From Streptomyces eurocidicus (GTDB lineage: Bacteria > Actinomycetota > Actinomycetes > Streptomycetales > Streptomycetaceae), in NCBI RefSeq assembly GCF_002891295.1, contig NZ_LGUI01000001.1, forward strand, positions 558,001-622,000: a DNA stretch of 64,000 bases. The letters are read 5' to 3'. A program made the position numbers and the translations under genes. A model generated the notes under the pieces. That model ran no database searches, was not told where the DNA came from, and worked only from the letters and a program-made list of their open reading frames with translations. Of the stretch, positions 56,070 to 64,000 are shown piece by piece. The stretch's first letter is position 1. Every line of letters begins with the position of its first letter.

Positions 56070-59000
56070 CTACTTCCCGCCTCGGAAGATGGCTGTAGAG
56101 AATCTCCGAGTCCCGTCAGGCATTATCTGCCAGGTGCTCTCCACACTCAGTGCACCTATAGGACCATGCACGACTGAGCGAGTCACGCCGAACTCACCCC
56201 CTCCACCATCCCATTCTTTCTTAAAGGTCGAGTCGAATTTTTGATTAGCAGCCTCCTTCAGATGTTGCGTAACGTATTCTCGCATCTCGGGCGTATCATT
56301 CACACCGATACGGCGCAACTGCAACTCATTCTGCAGGGCTCGAGGAGAGTTGTGCGTATCCTGCTTGATGTTCTTATTGAAAAGGTAGTCAAGCTTTCTC
56401 GGGTCAACTTCCGCGACATCACCACAGGGTGCCAGACCTAGAGGGTCTGACTGGGCACCGACATTATGCACATACGCATTCGGGTTCGGTGCGGGTACGA
56501 GCCCCAGGGGGTCAAGACTGACATAACAAGCATTCTCCGGGTCGTAGTACCGGAAGTAGTTGTAGTTAAGGCCCGTTTCGGGATCGGCGTACTGACCCGG
56601 GAAGCGGAGGGGGCAGTCCACCTCGCCGTCCGCCGGGGCGGGCAGGCGGGTGCCCCACAGAGCGGTGCGGTGCTGCCACGCCAGGGCTCCGGCGGCCGTC
56701 AGGAGCTCCGTCGGGGTGCCGGCCCCGTCCGTGACCACAGCGTGGAACCGAGGCGTACACCCGTCACCCACGCTCTCGGCGAAACCCTCGATCAGCGACT
56801 TGCCCGACGCGCGGACCAGCGGCCGGTGGTTCGTCTGCGTCAGCGGCCGGTGGGTGCCCGGGGCGTAGTCCCAGGTCGTGACGGCGCCGTCCGAGCCCGT
56901 CTGCTCTGCGACCCTCGTGTCATCCCAGGAGAAGTCCGTACGGTCCGTGGGCGAGTCGCCCTCCAGGGCGACACGTTCCTTCGCTATTCGGCGCCCGAGC
57001 GGGTCGTACACATACCGCCATCGCTCGCCCTCCGGGTTCACCGCTTCCGTCAGGCGGTCGTCCGCGTCCCAGGCGTAGGTCCACGTGTGCTTCTTGCCAT
57101 TGAGGAGCTTGCGGACCTTCCGGGTCAGCCGGCCCTGGGCGTCGTGCTCGTACGTCGTCCGGCCCGCGCGGCGGATGAGGGTGCCCTCGAACTCGCGCTC
57201 GCCGGGGGCCGCGTGTGCCGGTGCCACCGCGCGGGTGAGGTTGCCCGCCGTGTCATAGGCGTACCGCTCGGTCCAGCCATGGGCCCTGACCGTCGTGACG
57301 CGGCCGACGGGGTCGAGGTCGAAGCGGCGGGTGCCCGAAGTGAGTTCGCGGATCTCCCGGAGGTAGCCGTCCTCGCGGTACGCGTACTCGCGGTGCTGGA
57401 GGAGGCTTTCCCCGGCCCGTACGGCCTGTCGTATGAGGCGGCCTGTAGCGTCCCAGTCCTGGGTGAGGGCGATGCCGTCACCCAGCCGACGTTCCGTCTC
57501 GCGGCCCGCCGCGTCGTAGGCGAAGGTCAGTGTCCCGGCGTCGGCGCGCAGCTCCGTCGGACGGCCCGCCGCGTCGTACGCCCATTCCGAGGCGAGGCCG
57601 GACGGGGTGACCCGCCGGGTCCGGCGGCCCAGCGCATCGTAGGTGAAGGCCATCGTGCGGCCGTTGACCGTCTCCGACAGCACCTGCCCGAGGGCATCCC
57701 GCTCGTAGACGATCTCGGCGTCCGGGTTCGCCGCGCGGATCAGACTGCCCGACGCGTCGTACTCGAAGGCCGCCGCTCTGTCCGTCTCGTCGCGCTGCTC
57801 GGTCGTACGTCCCAGGGAATCGCGCGTGAAGCGCACGGTCTGGCCCGTGCCGTTCGTGCGCGCGACGAGGCCGCCGACCGCGTCGAGGGAGTAGGTGAGC
57901 GTACGGCCGTTGAAGTCCGTCTCCGACACCAGCCGGCCCGCCGCGTCGTACTCGTACGACCACGTCAGCCCCTCCGGATTGGTGACCTGGGACAGCCGGA
58001 GCCCCGTGTCGTAGCCGAAGAGGTAGGTCGCCCCGTCGGGGTCCGTGCGGGACGAAGGGAGGTCGAAGTGGCCCGCCGTGTACGTGGTGGTGTTGCCCGC
58101 GGGGTCCGTGTGTGAGAGGAGGTTGCCCTCGCCGTCCCAGATCCAGCTCTCGCTCGTGCCGTCGGGGTGTTCCCGGCGGCTCGGCTTCCCCTCGGGGGTC
58201 CAGGTCATCCGTGTCGTGCGGCCGAGCGGATCGGTCGTCTCCGCGATCCGGCCGAAGGCGTCGCGCCGGACCGTCGTGCGGTGGCCGAGTGGGTCCGTGA
58301 GGACCAGGGGCAGCCCGGCGGGGTCGCAAGCGACTTGCTGGGTATGGCCCAGCGCGTCGGTGACCGAAGCCAGGTGGCCCCGTTCGTCGTAGCCGTAGCG
58401 GGTCTCCGCCCCGGCGGGGTCCGTGGTGGTGAGCGGATTGCCCCGCTCGTCGTACGTGTGCCGCCAGACCGTCCCACCAGGTTCGGTGACCTCGACCGGC
58501 CGGCACAGATCGTTGTGGACCGCCGTGCCCGTGCTGCCGTCGGGAAGGACGACCCGGGCGAGGTTCCCCGCCTCGTCGTACGCGTAGCGCGTCGTACGGC
58601 CCAGCGGATCGGTCACCGAGAGGCGGTTCTCGCCGCGCTCGTCCCACTCCGTCAGCGTGGTGTGGCCGAGCGCGTCGGTCTCCTCGACGACAAGAGCGTC
58701 GGAGTTGTGCCGGAACGTCTGCCGGTTGCCCAGGGAGTCCGTGACCGTCGTCGTGCGCGTCTCGTCGTCGTAGGCGAGGCCGCCGGAGAGGAATCCGCCG
58801 CTGCCCTCGGTGCGGACGACGCGGCCGCGCTCGTCGTAGAAGTAGCCGTACGAGGAGTCGTTGCGGTCCGTCCAGGACGTTATTCGGCCTTCGGCGTCAT
58901 AGGTGAAGCGGAGGGGGTTGCCGCTGGAGTTGATGACATCCGTGAGGTTTCCCTCGCCGTCGTAGCCGTAGCGGACCAGGACCGTGCCGCCGCCGGTCGC

Positions 59001-60353
59001 CCACGGCCGCTCGTACGGTGACGGGGCCTCTTCCAGCAGGCGCAGCGCCGTGATGCGCGCCTCTTCGGTCTCGACGGCGACGTAGTAACCGCCGGAGTGG
59101 CGCACGGCGGTGGGGACACCGTTCGCCGTGCGCTCGATGTCGATGCGCGCGCCGTTGCGGTCGTGCAGGCTGTCCAGCGGCAACTGGACGGCGCCGGGGA
59201 CGTCCGTGGGGGCCGGGCTGCCGAAGGTTCGTACGACGCCGGTGGCCGGGTCGGTCAGTGTGAAGACGCCGTCGGGCCTGCCGTCCCATTCCAGGGCGAG
59301 GCGGGGGCCCTTCTTCGGCAGGATCGTCTCGCCCGGCGTCGGCACGGGGTAGACCAGGCGCATGCCGTCGGCCGCGACGAAGACCACGCCTTCGGCGTCG
59401 AGCTGGATCCGCTCGTCGAACGTGGAGGCCCAGGTGGGGCCGAACCAGCCGCCCGCCCGGTTCGAGGACAGATGGGTGCGTTCGAGGACCAGCGGCAGCG
59501 CTCCGGGAAGCGTGACATCGGTCTGGGGCAGCAGCATCGCCCCGGTCGCGACGTCGATCGGGTCCAGGCACGCCTTGACGTTCGACGGGGTGCGGGCCAG
59601 CGCGGCCTCTTCGAGCAGGTTGGGGCGGGCGCCCCTGAGCAGCGGGCCCCAGCCGCCGACCTTGACGCTGTTCCTCGCCATGGCCCCGAAGCCGCCGAAG
59701 GTACCGCCGTAGATCATGCCGTCCTTGGCGGCCTGGTTGATGTCGTCCAGGCTCACACCGTGCTGGAGGCCCGTGCCGATCTTGATCGACTGAGCGACGG
59801 CGAGGTTGACGGTGACGGACTCCACCCCGCTGAACGCCGCCGAGATGACCGTCGCCGCGACCACATCGGCCACGACGGTGGAGATGCTGACGCCCACCAC
59901 GGCGCCGAGCTCGATGACCGCCGCTGCGGCGGTCGCGGAGGCAGCTGTCGAGAGCCCGAAGGTGAGCCAGGCCAGGCCGACACCGGCCATGATGACGCCG
60001 GCCTGGATGCCCAGCTCGGTCCAGAGCTTGTTGGTCGCGTCCTCGATGGCGTTCGCGAGCTGCTCAAGCGCGTCGGCCAGCTCCTTCGCGGCCTTGGGTA
60101 TGTCGTGCAGCCAGCCCTTCCCCCCCTTGGCCGCATAGCGGGACCAGAAGACCTCGAAGGCTTCGATCGCCTCACCCTTGTTGTTGTGGATGAGGGTGGT
60201 CGCCGCGTTGTTCACGGGCGTGCGGATCTTCTCCACACTTTCGGCGAACGTCTTCCAGGCGGCCGCGGCCTTCCGCAGCTTGCCCGGGTCACCGTCCGGC
60301 CATTCGAGACCGAGCTTCTCGAGGACGTTCTTGGCCTCTTCCGCGACGCTCAC
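56070..60353 (-). CDS. Rhs/YD-repeat polymorphic toxin with T7SS-type N-terminus
   Basis: 1427 aa. Start GTG 60353 overlaps the WXG100-like gene's stop (GTGA). Domain order: WXG100/PPE-like helical N-terminus (about 1-100, VEKIRTPVNNAATTLIHNNK), a hydrophobic region (about 118-200, GVIMAGVGLAWLTFGLSTAA ...), the DUF6531 segment (about 270-330, PIDVATGAMLLPQTDVTLPG and WFGPTWASTFDERI), more than 20 YD repeats (RYGYDERGHLASVTDALGH and similar), the Rhs core RFPGQYADPETGLNYNYFRY and YVSLDPLGL near 1245-1307, and a 120-residue C-terminal tip after DPLGL. The tip is AT-rich and resembles nuclease-type toxins. Probably exported with its WXG100-like partner and the shell releases the toxic tip. Confidence 0.88.
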   Translation of the reverse strand: MSVAEEAKNVLEKLGLEWPDGDPGKLRKAAAAWKTFAESVEKIRTPVNNAATTLIHNNKGEAIEAFEVFWSRYAAKGGKGWLHDIPKAAKELADALEQLANAIEDATNKLWTELGIQAGVIMAGVGLAWLTFGLSTAASATAAAAVIELGAVVGVSISTVVADVVAATVISAAFSGVESVTVNLAVAQSIKIGTGLQHGVSLDDINQAAKDGMIYGGTFGGFGAMARNSVKVGGWGPLLRGARPNLLEEAALARTPSNVKACLDPIDVATGAMLLPQTDVTLPGALPLVLERTHLSSNRAGGWFGPTWASTFDERIQLDAEGVVFVAADGMRLVYPVPTPGETILPKKGPRLALEWDGRPDGVFTLTDPATGVVRTFGSPAPTDVPGAVQLPLDSLHDRNGARIDIERTANGVPTAVRHSGGYYVAVETEEARITALRLLEEAPSPYERPWATGGGTVLVRYGYDGEGNLTDVINSSGNPLRFTYDAEGRITSWTDRNDSSYGYFYDERGRVVRTEGSGGFLSGGLAYDDETRTTTVTDSLGNRQTFRHNSDALVVEETDALGHTTLTEWDERGENRLSVTDPLGRTTRYAYDEAGNLARVVLPDGSTGTAVHNDLCRPVEVTEPGGTVWRHTYDERGNPLTTTDPAGAETRYGYDERGHLASVTDALGHTQQVACDPAGLPLVLTDPLGHRTTVRRDAFGRIAETTDPLGRTTRMTWTPEGKPSRREHPDGTSESWIWDGEGNLLSHTDPAGNTTTYTAGHFDLPSSRTDPDGATYLFGYDTGLRLSQVTNPEGLTWSYEYDAAGRLVSETDFNGRTLTYSLDAVGGLVARTNGTGQTVRFTRDSLGRTTEQRDETDRAAAFEYDASGSLIRAANPDAEIVYERDALGQVLSETVNGRTMAFTYDALGRRTRRVTPSGLASEWAYDAAGRPTELRADAGTLTFAYDAAGRETERRLGDGIALTQDWDATGRLIRQAVRAGESLLQHREYAYREDGYLREIRELTSGTRRFDLDPVGRVTTVRAHGWTERYAYDTAGNLTRAVAPAHAAPGEREFEGTLIRRAGRTTYEHDAQGRLTRKVRKLLNGKKHTWTYAWDADDRLTEAVNPEGERWRYVYDPLGRRIAKERVALEGDSPTDRTDFSWDDTRVAEQTGSDGAVTTWDYAPGTHRPLTQTNHRPLVRASGKSLIEGFAESVGDGCTPRFHAVVTDGAGTPTELLTAAGALAWQHRTALWGTRLPAPADGEVDCPLRFPGQYADPETGLNYNYFRYYDPENACYVSLDPLGLVPAPNPNAYVHNVGAQSDPLGLAPCGDVAEVDPRKLDYLFNKNIKQDTHNSPRALQNELQLRRIGVNDTPEMREYVTQHLKEAANQKFDSTFKKEWDGGGGEFGVTRSVVHGPIGALSVESTWQIMPDGTRRFSTAIFRGGK
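56073..56432 (-). other. Variable C-terminal toxin tip of the Rhs protein
   Basis: The last 120 codons, after the core's final DPLGL. Sequence elements KLDYLFNKNIKQDTHNSPRA, LQLRRIGVND, TRSVVHGPIGALSVESTW and DGTRRFSTAI resemble the helix-plus-beta-sheet plan of small BECR-type nuclease toxins (DUF6883-like); catalytic residues cannot be assigned with confidence. AT-rich codons (AAT, AAA, CTT) contrast with the rest of the gene. Confidence 0.5.
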
Positions 60354-60718
60354 TTGGTGCCCTTGCCGTGGTCGCCGGCGCCCTTGGGGTCCTTCTTGTT
60401 GAACATGCCTGCGATCAGGGCGTCGTTGTCGACATGGCCGTCCGCCATGTCGACCATCGCCTCGTGGATGCTGACCAGGCCCAGGATCAGCGTGCCGGTC
60501 GCCTGCTCGATCGCCTTCTGGTTCTTGGGGTACTCGGTGGCGAACTCCTTGACGGCGTCGTCCTTCCCCCACGGCTCGCCGAGGCCGTCAAGGGTGGTGA
60601 CGAGTTTGGTGAGCGCTTCGCCCAGCTTGACGGCCTGTTCGTGGAAGACGGGAGCCGCCGACTTCAGGTCCGCCGTCTTGATGTCGAGTACCTTGCCGTC
60701 GCCAGGGCTGTCGCCCAT
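60350..60718 (-). CDS. WXG100/ESX-like small secreted protein
   Basis: 122 aa of helical content: KTADLKSAAPVFHEQAVKLG, LVTTLDGLGEPWGKDDAVKE with a W-G turn, and EQATGTLILGLVSIHEAM. The size, W-G turn and helical hairpin fit a WXG100-type T7SS substrate or chaperone. ATG 60718 follows GGGGAGAGGCG. It is coupled to the Rhs gene and likely helps export it. The T7SS machinery itself is not in this window. Confidence 0.75.
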   Translation of the reverse strand: MGDSPGDGKVLDIKTADLKSAAPVFHEQAVKLGEALTKLVTTLDGLGEPWGKDDAVKEFATEYPKNQKAIEQATGTLILGLVSIHEAMVDMADGHVDNDALIAGMFNKKDPKGAGDHGKGTK

Positions 60719-60890
60719 CGCCTCTCCCCGGGGTCTCGCGTCCGTCGCATCGGGCGGCACTCGTTACCGAGCAACACACCGACGCCACATAATCGCACGT
60801 CAATTCGATGGGGTTCCCGGGACGCGCCATGCCCGGCGGCGGGCGGAAAGGGAGAGGGGCGCCGAACGTGTTCGAGCAGGTGCCCCGCCG
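60719..60890. other. Intergenic region upstream of the WXG100-like/Rhs operon
   Basis: No gene seen. An AT-richer stretch with ACACACCGACGCCACATAATCGC (about 60765-60790, read in segments) probably holds the promoter of the minus-strand operon. Confidence 0.35.
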
Positions 60891-60983
60891 TCAGGTGCCG
60901 GAGCACTTCGGGGCGTTGCTCCCGAGTACGGTCACGGCGAGGTCGAGCATGCGCTCGTAGTCCCGGGAACGAAGGTGCGGCAT
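60891..60983 (-). pseudogene. Possible remnant of a LuxR-type regulator N-terminus
   Basis: A 30-codon frame MPHLRSRDYERMLDLAVTVL followed by GSNAPKCSGT and a stop. The R-D-Y-E-R-M-L-D-L-A-V start is like the N-terminus of some streptomycete LuxR-family regulators. No continuation is visible, so it may be a decayed or truncated gene. Confidence 0.3.
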
Positions 60984-61089
60984 GACCAGTCCATGCCCGG
61001 AATCGGCCTGCTGAGCCGGTATGTGGCCAGGCCCACGGTCGGCCCGGGCTCCCGTCGCGCGCGTCGTCCCCCGGCCACCGCCCGCGGCC

Positions 61090-61842
61090 CTACGACCAGC
61101 GGCCCGTCCGGCCCAGCAGCAGGGCCGTCGCCGCCGTGCCCGCCGTCGACGTCCGCAGGACGCTCGGGCCCAGGCGGTACGGCTTCGCGCCCGCCTCCGC
61201 GAAGGCCGCGAGCTCCTCGGGGGAGACACCGCCCTCGGGGCCGACGACGAGGACGATGTTTCCCGTCGCCGGGAGCTCCGCCGTGGCCAGCGGGGCGCTG
61301 GAGCCCTCCTCGTGCAGCACGGCCGCGAACGCCGCGTCCGCCAGCAGCGTGGCGACCTGTTTGGTCGTCAACTGCTCGGAGACCGGCGGGAACCTCAGCC
61401 GCCGCGACTGCTTGCCCGCCTCACGCGCCGTCGCACGCCACTTGCCCAGCGACTTGGCAGCCCGCTCGCCCTTCCACTGCGTGATGCAGCGCGACGCCGC
61501 CCACGGGACGATCGCGTCGACGCCCGTCTCGGTCATCGTCTCCACCGCCAGCTCGCCGCGGTCGCCCTTCGGCAGCGCCTGGACGACCGTGATGTGCGGC
61601 TCCGGCAGCGGCTCGGAGCGGACGGACGTGACCGCGACGTCCAGCCGGTCCTTGCCCTCGACGGCGGCCACGGTGCCGAACGCGCCCGTGCCCTCGCCGT
61701 CCGTCAGGACGATCTCCTCGCCCACCCGCAGCCGGCGCACCGACACGGCGTGGCGGCCCTCGGGGCCGGAGAGCGGGAAGACCGTGCCGGGGAAGACGCC
61801 CGTGAGGGCGCCCTCCTCGACCAGGAACACCGGCGCTGTCAT
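61090..61842 (-). CDS. rsmE: 16S rRNA (uracil1498-N3)-methyltransferase RsmE
   Basis: 250-aa SPOUT methyltransferase. N-terminal PUA-like part with GPEGRHAVSVRRLRVGEEI, the central QALPKGDRGELAVETMTETG, and the C-terminal knot with NIVLVVGPEGGVSPEELAAF and RLGPSVLRTSTAGTAATALL, all typical. ATG 61842 overlaps the stop of the upstream nitronate monooxygenase-like gene (ATGA). Confidence 0.93.
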   Translation of the reverse strand: MTAPVFLVEEGALTGVFPGTVFPLSGPEGRHAVSVRRLRVGEEIVLTDGEGTGAFGTVAAVEGKDRLDVAVTSVRSEPLPEPHITVVQALPKGDRGELAVETMTETGVDAIVPWAASRCITQWKGERAAKSLGKWRATAREAGKQSRRLRFPPVSEQLTTKQVATLLADAAFAAVLHEEGSSAPLATAELPATGNIVLVVGPEGGVSPEELAAFAEAGAKPYRLGPSVLRTSTAGTAATALLLGRTGRWS

Positions 61843-62966
61843 GACTCGCTCCCTCGCTTCGTACCGCTTCGCTCGCCCTGCCCGGCGATTCCGTACCCCT
61901 CGCCCCGGGCCGACGGCCCGCGCGCCGCCTCCAGTTCGGCGGCCAGCACCTCCACCAGGCGCGCCGCCGGGAGCTCCCGGGACAGCCGGTGGCCCTGGCC
62001 CGCCCAGAGGTTCATTCCCTGCGGGTCGCCCGCCGCCGCGGCCGCCTTGCGCAGACCGGAGGTCAGGTAGTGGACCTGAGGGTACGCCGCGGGGGCGTAC
62101 GGGCCGTGCTCCCGGAGGAAACGGTTCACCAGGCCACGGGCCGGGCGGCCCGAGAAGGCGCGGGTCAGTTCGGTGCCGGTGAAGACCGGTTCGGGGTCGG
62201 TCAGGGCCCGCTTGTGCAGGGCGTGGGCCCCGGACTCGGGGCAGGGCACGAACGCCGTGCCGAGCTGCGCCGCGACGGCGCCGGCCGCGAGCACGGCCGC
62301 GATCTGGGCGCCCCGCATCAGACCGCCCGCGGCGATCATGGGAAGGTCCACGGCCTCGCCGATCTCGGCCAGCAGCGTCAGCAGGCCCACGCCCGCGCCG
62401 GTGCCGTCCAGGTGCGGGTCGTCGCGGTGGGTGCCCTGGTGACCGCCGGCCTCCACGCCCTGGACGCACAAGGCGTCGGCGCCCGCGGCGTGCGCGGCCC
62501 GCGCCTCGGCTACGGAGGTGACGGTCACGACGGTGACCGTGCCGACGGCGGCCAGCGCCGCCACGACCGCGCGGTCCGGGCAGCCGAAGGTGAAGGAGAC
62601 CAGCGGTACGGGGTCCTCCAGGAGGATGGCCACCTTGGCGTCGTACGCGTCGTCGCACGGGCCGTCGGTGTCGCCGAGGGGCGTGCCGTACCAGGCGGAC
62701 TCGCCGGCCAGCTGCTCGGCGTAGACCTCGACGGCGGCCGGGTCCGCCGCGGCGGGCTGGGGCATGAAGAGGTTCACGCCGAAGGGGGCGGTGGTACGGG
62801 CCCGGAGCTGCTTGATCTCCTCGTACATCGCCGCGGGGGTCTTGTAACCGGCCGCCAGGAAGCCGAGGCCGCCGGCGTCGGAGACGGCCGCGGCGAGCGC
62901 CGGGCAGGAGGGGCCGCCCGCCATGGGGGCCTGCACGATCGGGTGCCGGTACAGGCCGGTCGGCAT
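61839..62966 (-). CDS. Nitronate monooxygenase-like (2-nitropropane dioxygenase) FMN enzyme
   Basis: 375-aa TIM-barrel flavoprotein. HPIVQAPMAGGPSCPALAAA at the N-terminus, VSFTFGCPD, the signature CVQGVEAGGHQGTHR with the catalytic-type His, PMIAAGGLMRGAQIAAVLAAG, and GTAFVPCPESGAHALHKRAL. Length is normal. ATG 62966 follows AGGGGAGCCACC. It is coupled to rsmE and lies downstream of dnaJ. Substrate is presumed nitronates/nitroalkanes; related members act on other substrates. Confidence 0.88.
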   Translation of the reverse strand: MPTGLYRHPIVQAPMAGGPSCPALAAAVSDAGGLGFLAAGYKTPAAMYEEIKQLRARTTAPFGVNLFMPQPAAADPAAVEVYAEQLAGESAWYGTPLGDTDGPCDDAYDAKVAILLEDPVPLVSFTFGCPDRAVVAALAAVGTVTVVTVTSVAEARAAHAAGADALCVQGVEAGGHQGTHRDDPHLDGTGAGVGLLTLLAEIGEAVDLPMIAAGGLMRGAQIAAVLAAGAVAAQLGTAFVPCPESGAHALHKRALTDPEPVFTGTELTRAFSGRPARGLVNRFLREHGPYAPAAYPQVHYLTSGLRKAAAAAGDPQGMNLWAGQGHRLSRELPAARLVEVLAAELEAARGPSARGEGYGIAGQGERSGTKRGSES

Positions 62967-63053
62967 GGTGGCTCCCCTGGATTCAAAGGCCATGACCACA
63001 TCGTGTCACGCCCGGGGGGACACGCCGACCCCGGCCGGGCGGGAGGCGGGGAC
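62967..63053. other. Upstream region of the nitronate monooxygenase-like gene
   Basis: No gene seen. It carries the promoter/RBS region of the minus-strand gene and leads directly into the 82-bp tandem repeat. Confidence 0.35.
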
Positions 63054-63270
63054 GGCACCGGTCCGACGGAAGGGCGGGCACGACGACGTTCCGGCGGAAG
63101 GCGGAGACGGCTCCGGTCCGGCTGAAGGCGAGGACGGCACCGGTCCGACGGAAGGACGAGCACGACGACGTTCCGGCGGAAGGCGGAGACGGCACCGGTC
63201 CGACTGAAGGCGAGGACGGCACCGGTCCGGCAGAAGGACGAGCACGACGACGTTCCGGCGGAAGGGCGGG
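63054..63270. repeat. 82-bp-period tandem repeat, about 2.7 copies
   Basis: GGCACCGGTCCG recurs at 63054, 63136 and 63218, and CACGACGACGTTCCGGCGG at 63079, 63161 and 63243, all exactly 82 bp apart. The period is not a multiple of three, so successive units read in different frames. Internal half-unit similarity is visible (GAAGGCGAGGACGGCACCGG). No gene is required to explain the open frames here. Confidence 0.85.
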
Positions 63271-63375
63271 CACCGGCCGGAGCGGGGCCCGGGCGGGACG
63301 GCCCCGGCGTCGACCGGAGCGGAACCCCGGGCGCCCCCATCGGCACCGGCCGGGCAAGGCGCCCGGGAACGCGCA

Positions 63376-63416
63376 CCGGCCCCGGTCCGGCAGGAGACCT
63401 GCCGGACCGGGGCCGG
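63376..63416 (-). terminator. Strong hairpin downstream of dnaJ
   Basis: Perfect 19-bp stem CCGGCCCCGGTCCGGCAGG with a 3-nt loop, about 40 bp after the dnaJ stop on the minus strand. Confidence 0.85.
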
Positions 63417-63455
63417 ACGCGGGCCGGGCGGTGCGCCCGGCGGGATGTCCGTGGC

Positions 63456-64000
63456 CTAGCGGCCGTTGAACGCGTCCTTCAACCGCGAGAACAGCCCCTG
63501 CTGCCCCGGCTTGAACTCGCCCATCGGGCGCTCCTCGCCGCGCAGCTTCGCGAGCTGGCGGAGCAGGTCCTCCTGCTGCGGGTCCAGCTTGCTGGGGGTG
63601 ATCACCTCGACGTGCACGATGAGGTCGCCGCGACCGCCGCCGCGCAGGTGCGTGACACCGCGCTGGTGCAGCGGGATCGACTGGCCGGACTGGGTGCCCG
63701 GCCGGATATCGATCTCCTCGACGCCGTCCAGGGTCTCCAGCGGCACCTTCGTGCCGAGGGCCGCGGCCGTCATCGGGATGGTGACCGTGCAGTGCAGGTC
63801 GTCGCCGCGCCGCTGGAAGGTCGGGTGCGGGGTCTCGTGGATCTCGACGTAGAGATCGCCGGCGGGGCCGCCGCCGGGGCCGACCTCGCCCTCGCCCGCG
63901 AGCTGGATGCGGGTGCCGTTGTCCACACCGGCCGGGATCTTGACCGTCAGGGTGCGGCGCGAGCGGACGCGGCCGTCACCGGCGCACTCCGGGCACGGGG
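63456..64000 (-). CDS. dnaJ: Chaperone DnaJ, C-terminal part (gene continues beyond the window)
   Basis: The visible 181 codons hold the last CxxCxGxG zinc motif (CPECAGDGRV) and the C-terminal peptide-binding domain: GVDNGTRIQLAGEGEVG, LYVEIHETPHPTFQRRGDDL, PLETLDGVEEIDIRPGTQSG, and RGVTHLRGGGRGDLIVHVEV. The N-terminal J domain is upstream of 64000. Co-chaperone of DnaK. The neighbourhood (dnaJ next to rsmE) matches the usual Streptomyces hrcA-dnaJ-rsmE region. Confidence 0.92.
   Translation of the reverse strand, partial: PCPECAGDGRVRSRRTLTVKIPAGVDNGTRIQLAGEGEVGPGGGPAGDLYVEIHETPHPTFQRRGDDLHCTVTIPMTAAALGTKVPLETLDGVEEIDIRPGTQSGQSIPLHQRGVTHLRGGGRGDLIVHVEVITPSKLDPQQEDLLRQLAKLRGEERPMGEFKPGQQGLFSRLKDAFNGR

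Noticed and set aside
63054..63270. CRISPR array or protein repeat
   Set aside because: The whole 82-bp unit repeats, with no variable spacers; the period changes reading frame with each unit.

Overview
This is a high-GC Streptomyces-type chromosome segment. The evidence is the extreme third-position GC, GTG and TTG starts, rare TTA codons, the XRE/DUF397/HATPase modules, and a core gene order typical of the genus: dusB, glyS, znuACB-zur, uppS, recO, leuA, era, a CNNM-type CBS protein, ybeY, phoH, RNase Z, rsmE, dnaJ. Core genes lie mainly on the minus strand and are interrupted by accessory insertions. No rRNA, tRNA, CRISPR array or recognisable transposase was found.

Layout. 0.3-10 kb: dusB, two DHA2-type drug exporters each beside its own regulator (MarR; XRE/MmyB type), an aldo/keto reductase with a TetR regulator and a perfect operator-like palindrome, and a NarL-type two-component system. 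10-17 kb: glyS, a zinc-uptake operon under a Zur-box-like promoter, zur, uppS, recO. 17-24 kb: a membrane protein, a Pro/Ala-repeat surface protein, a quinone reductase/TetR pair, a HATPase-XRE-DUF397 module and a TerB-like protein. 24-35 kb: leuA with a Leu-codon leader peptide, an M4 peptidase with an emfourin-like inhibitor, era, a zinc-less cytidine deaminase-like protein, a CBS protein, ybeY, and phoH interrupted by an intein. 35-43 kb: sugar kinase/GH4 divergent pair, secreted HAD phosphatase, RNase Z, HIT protein, AAA-TPR pair, lipoprotein.

43-61 kb is the main accessory region. It starts with a four-gene translationally coupled operon: a cellulose-synthase-like GT2, a GT-C glycosyltransferase, a DPM-like GT2 with a GtrA domain, and a large secreted galactose-oxidase/GlxA-like copper radical oxidase carrying a TTA codon. 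Next come a DUF1266/SseB-like gene, a secreted guanyl-type ribonuclease and a second HATPase-XRE-DUF397 module. The region ends in a polymorphic-toxin locus on the minus strand: a WXG100-like protein, a 1427-aa Rhs/YD-repeat protein with a variable C-terminal tip, and three candidate immunity genes. The toxin tip and the first immunity gene are visibly AT-richer than their surroundings.

61-64 kb returns to core genes (rsmE, a nitronate monooxygenase-like gene, the 3' part of dnaJ), separated by an 82-bp-period tandem repeat.

A roughly 50-bp palindromic terminator-like repeat occurs five times across the window. In two places it supplies the last codons of a protein gene. The strongest candidates for further attention are the T7SS-type Rhs locus, the class 3-like PhoH intein, and the GT/GlxA-like operon.
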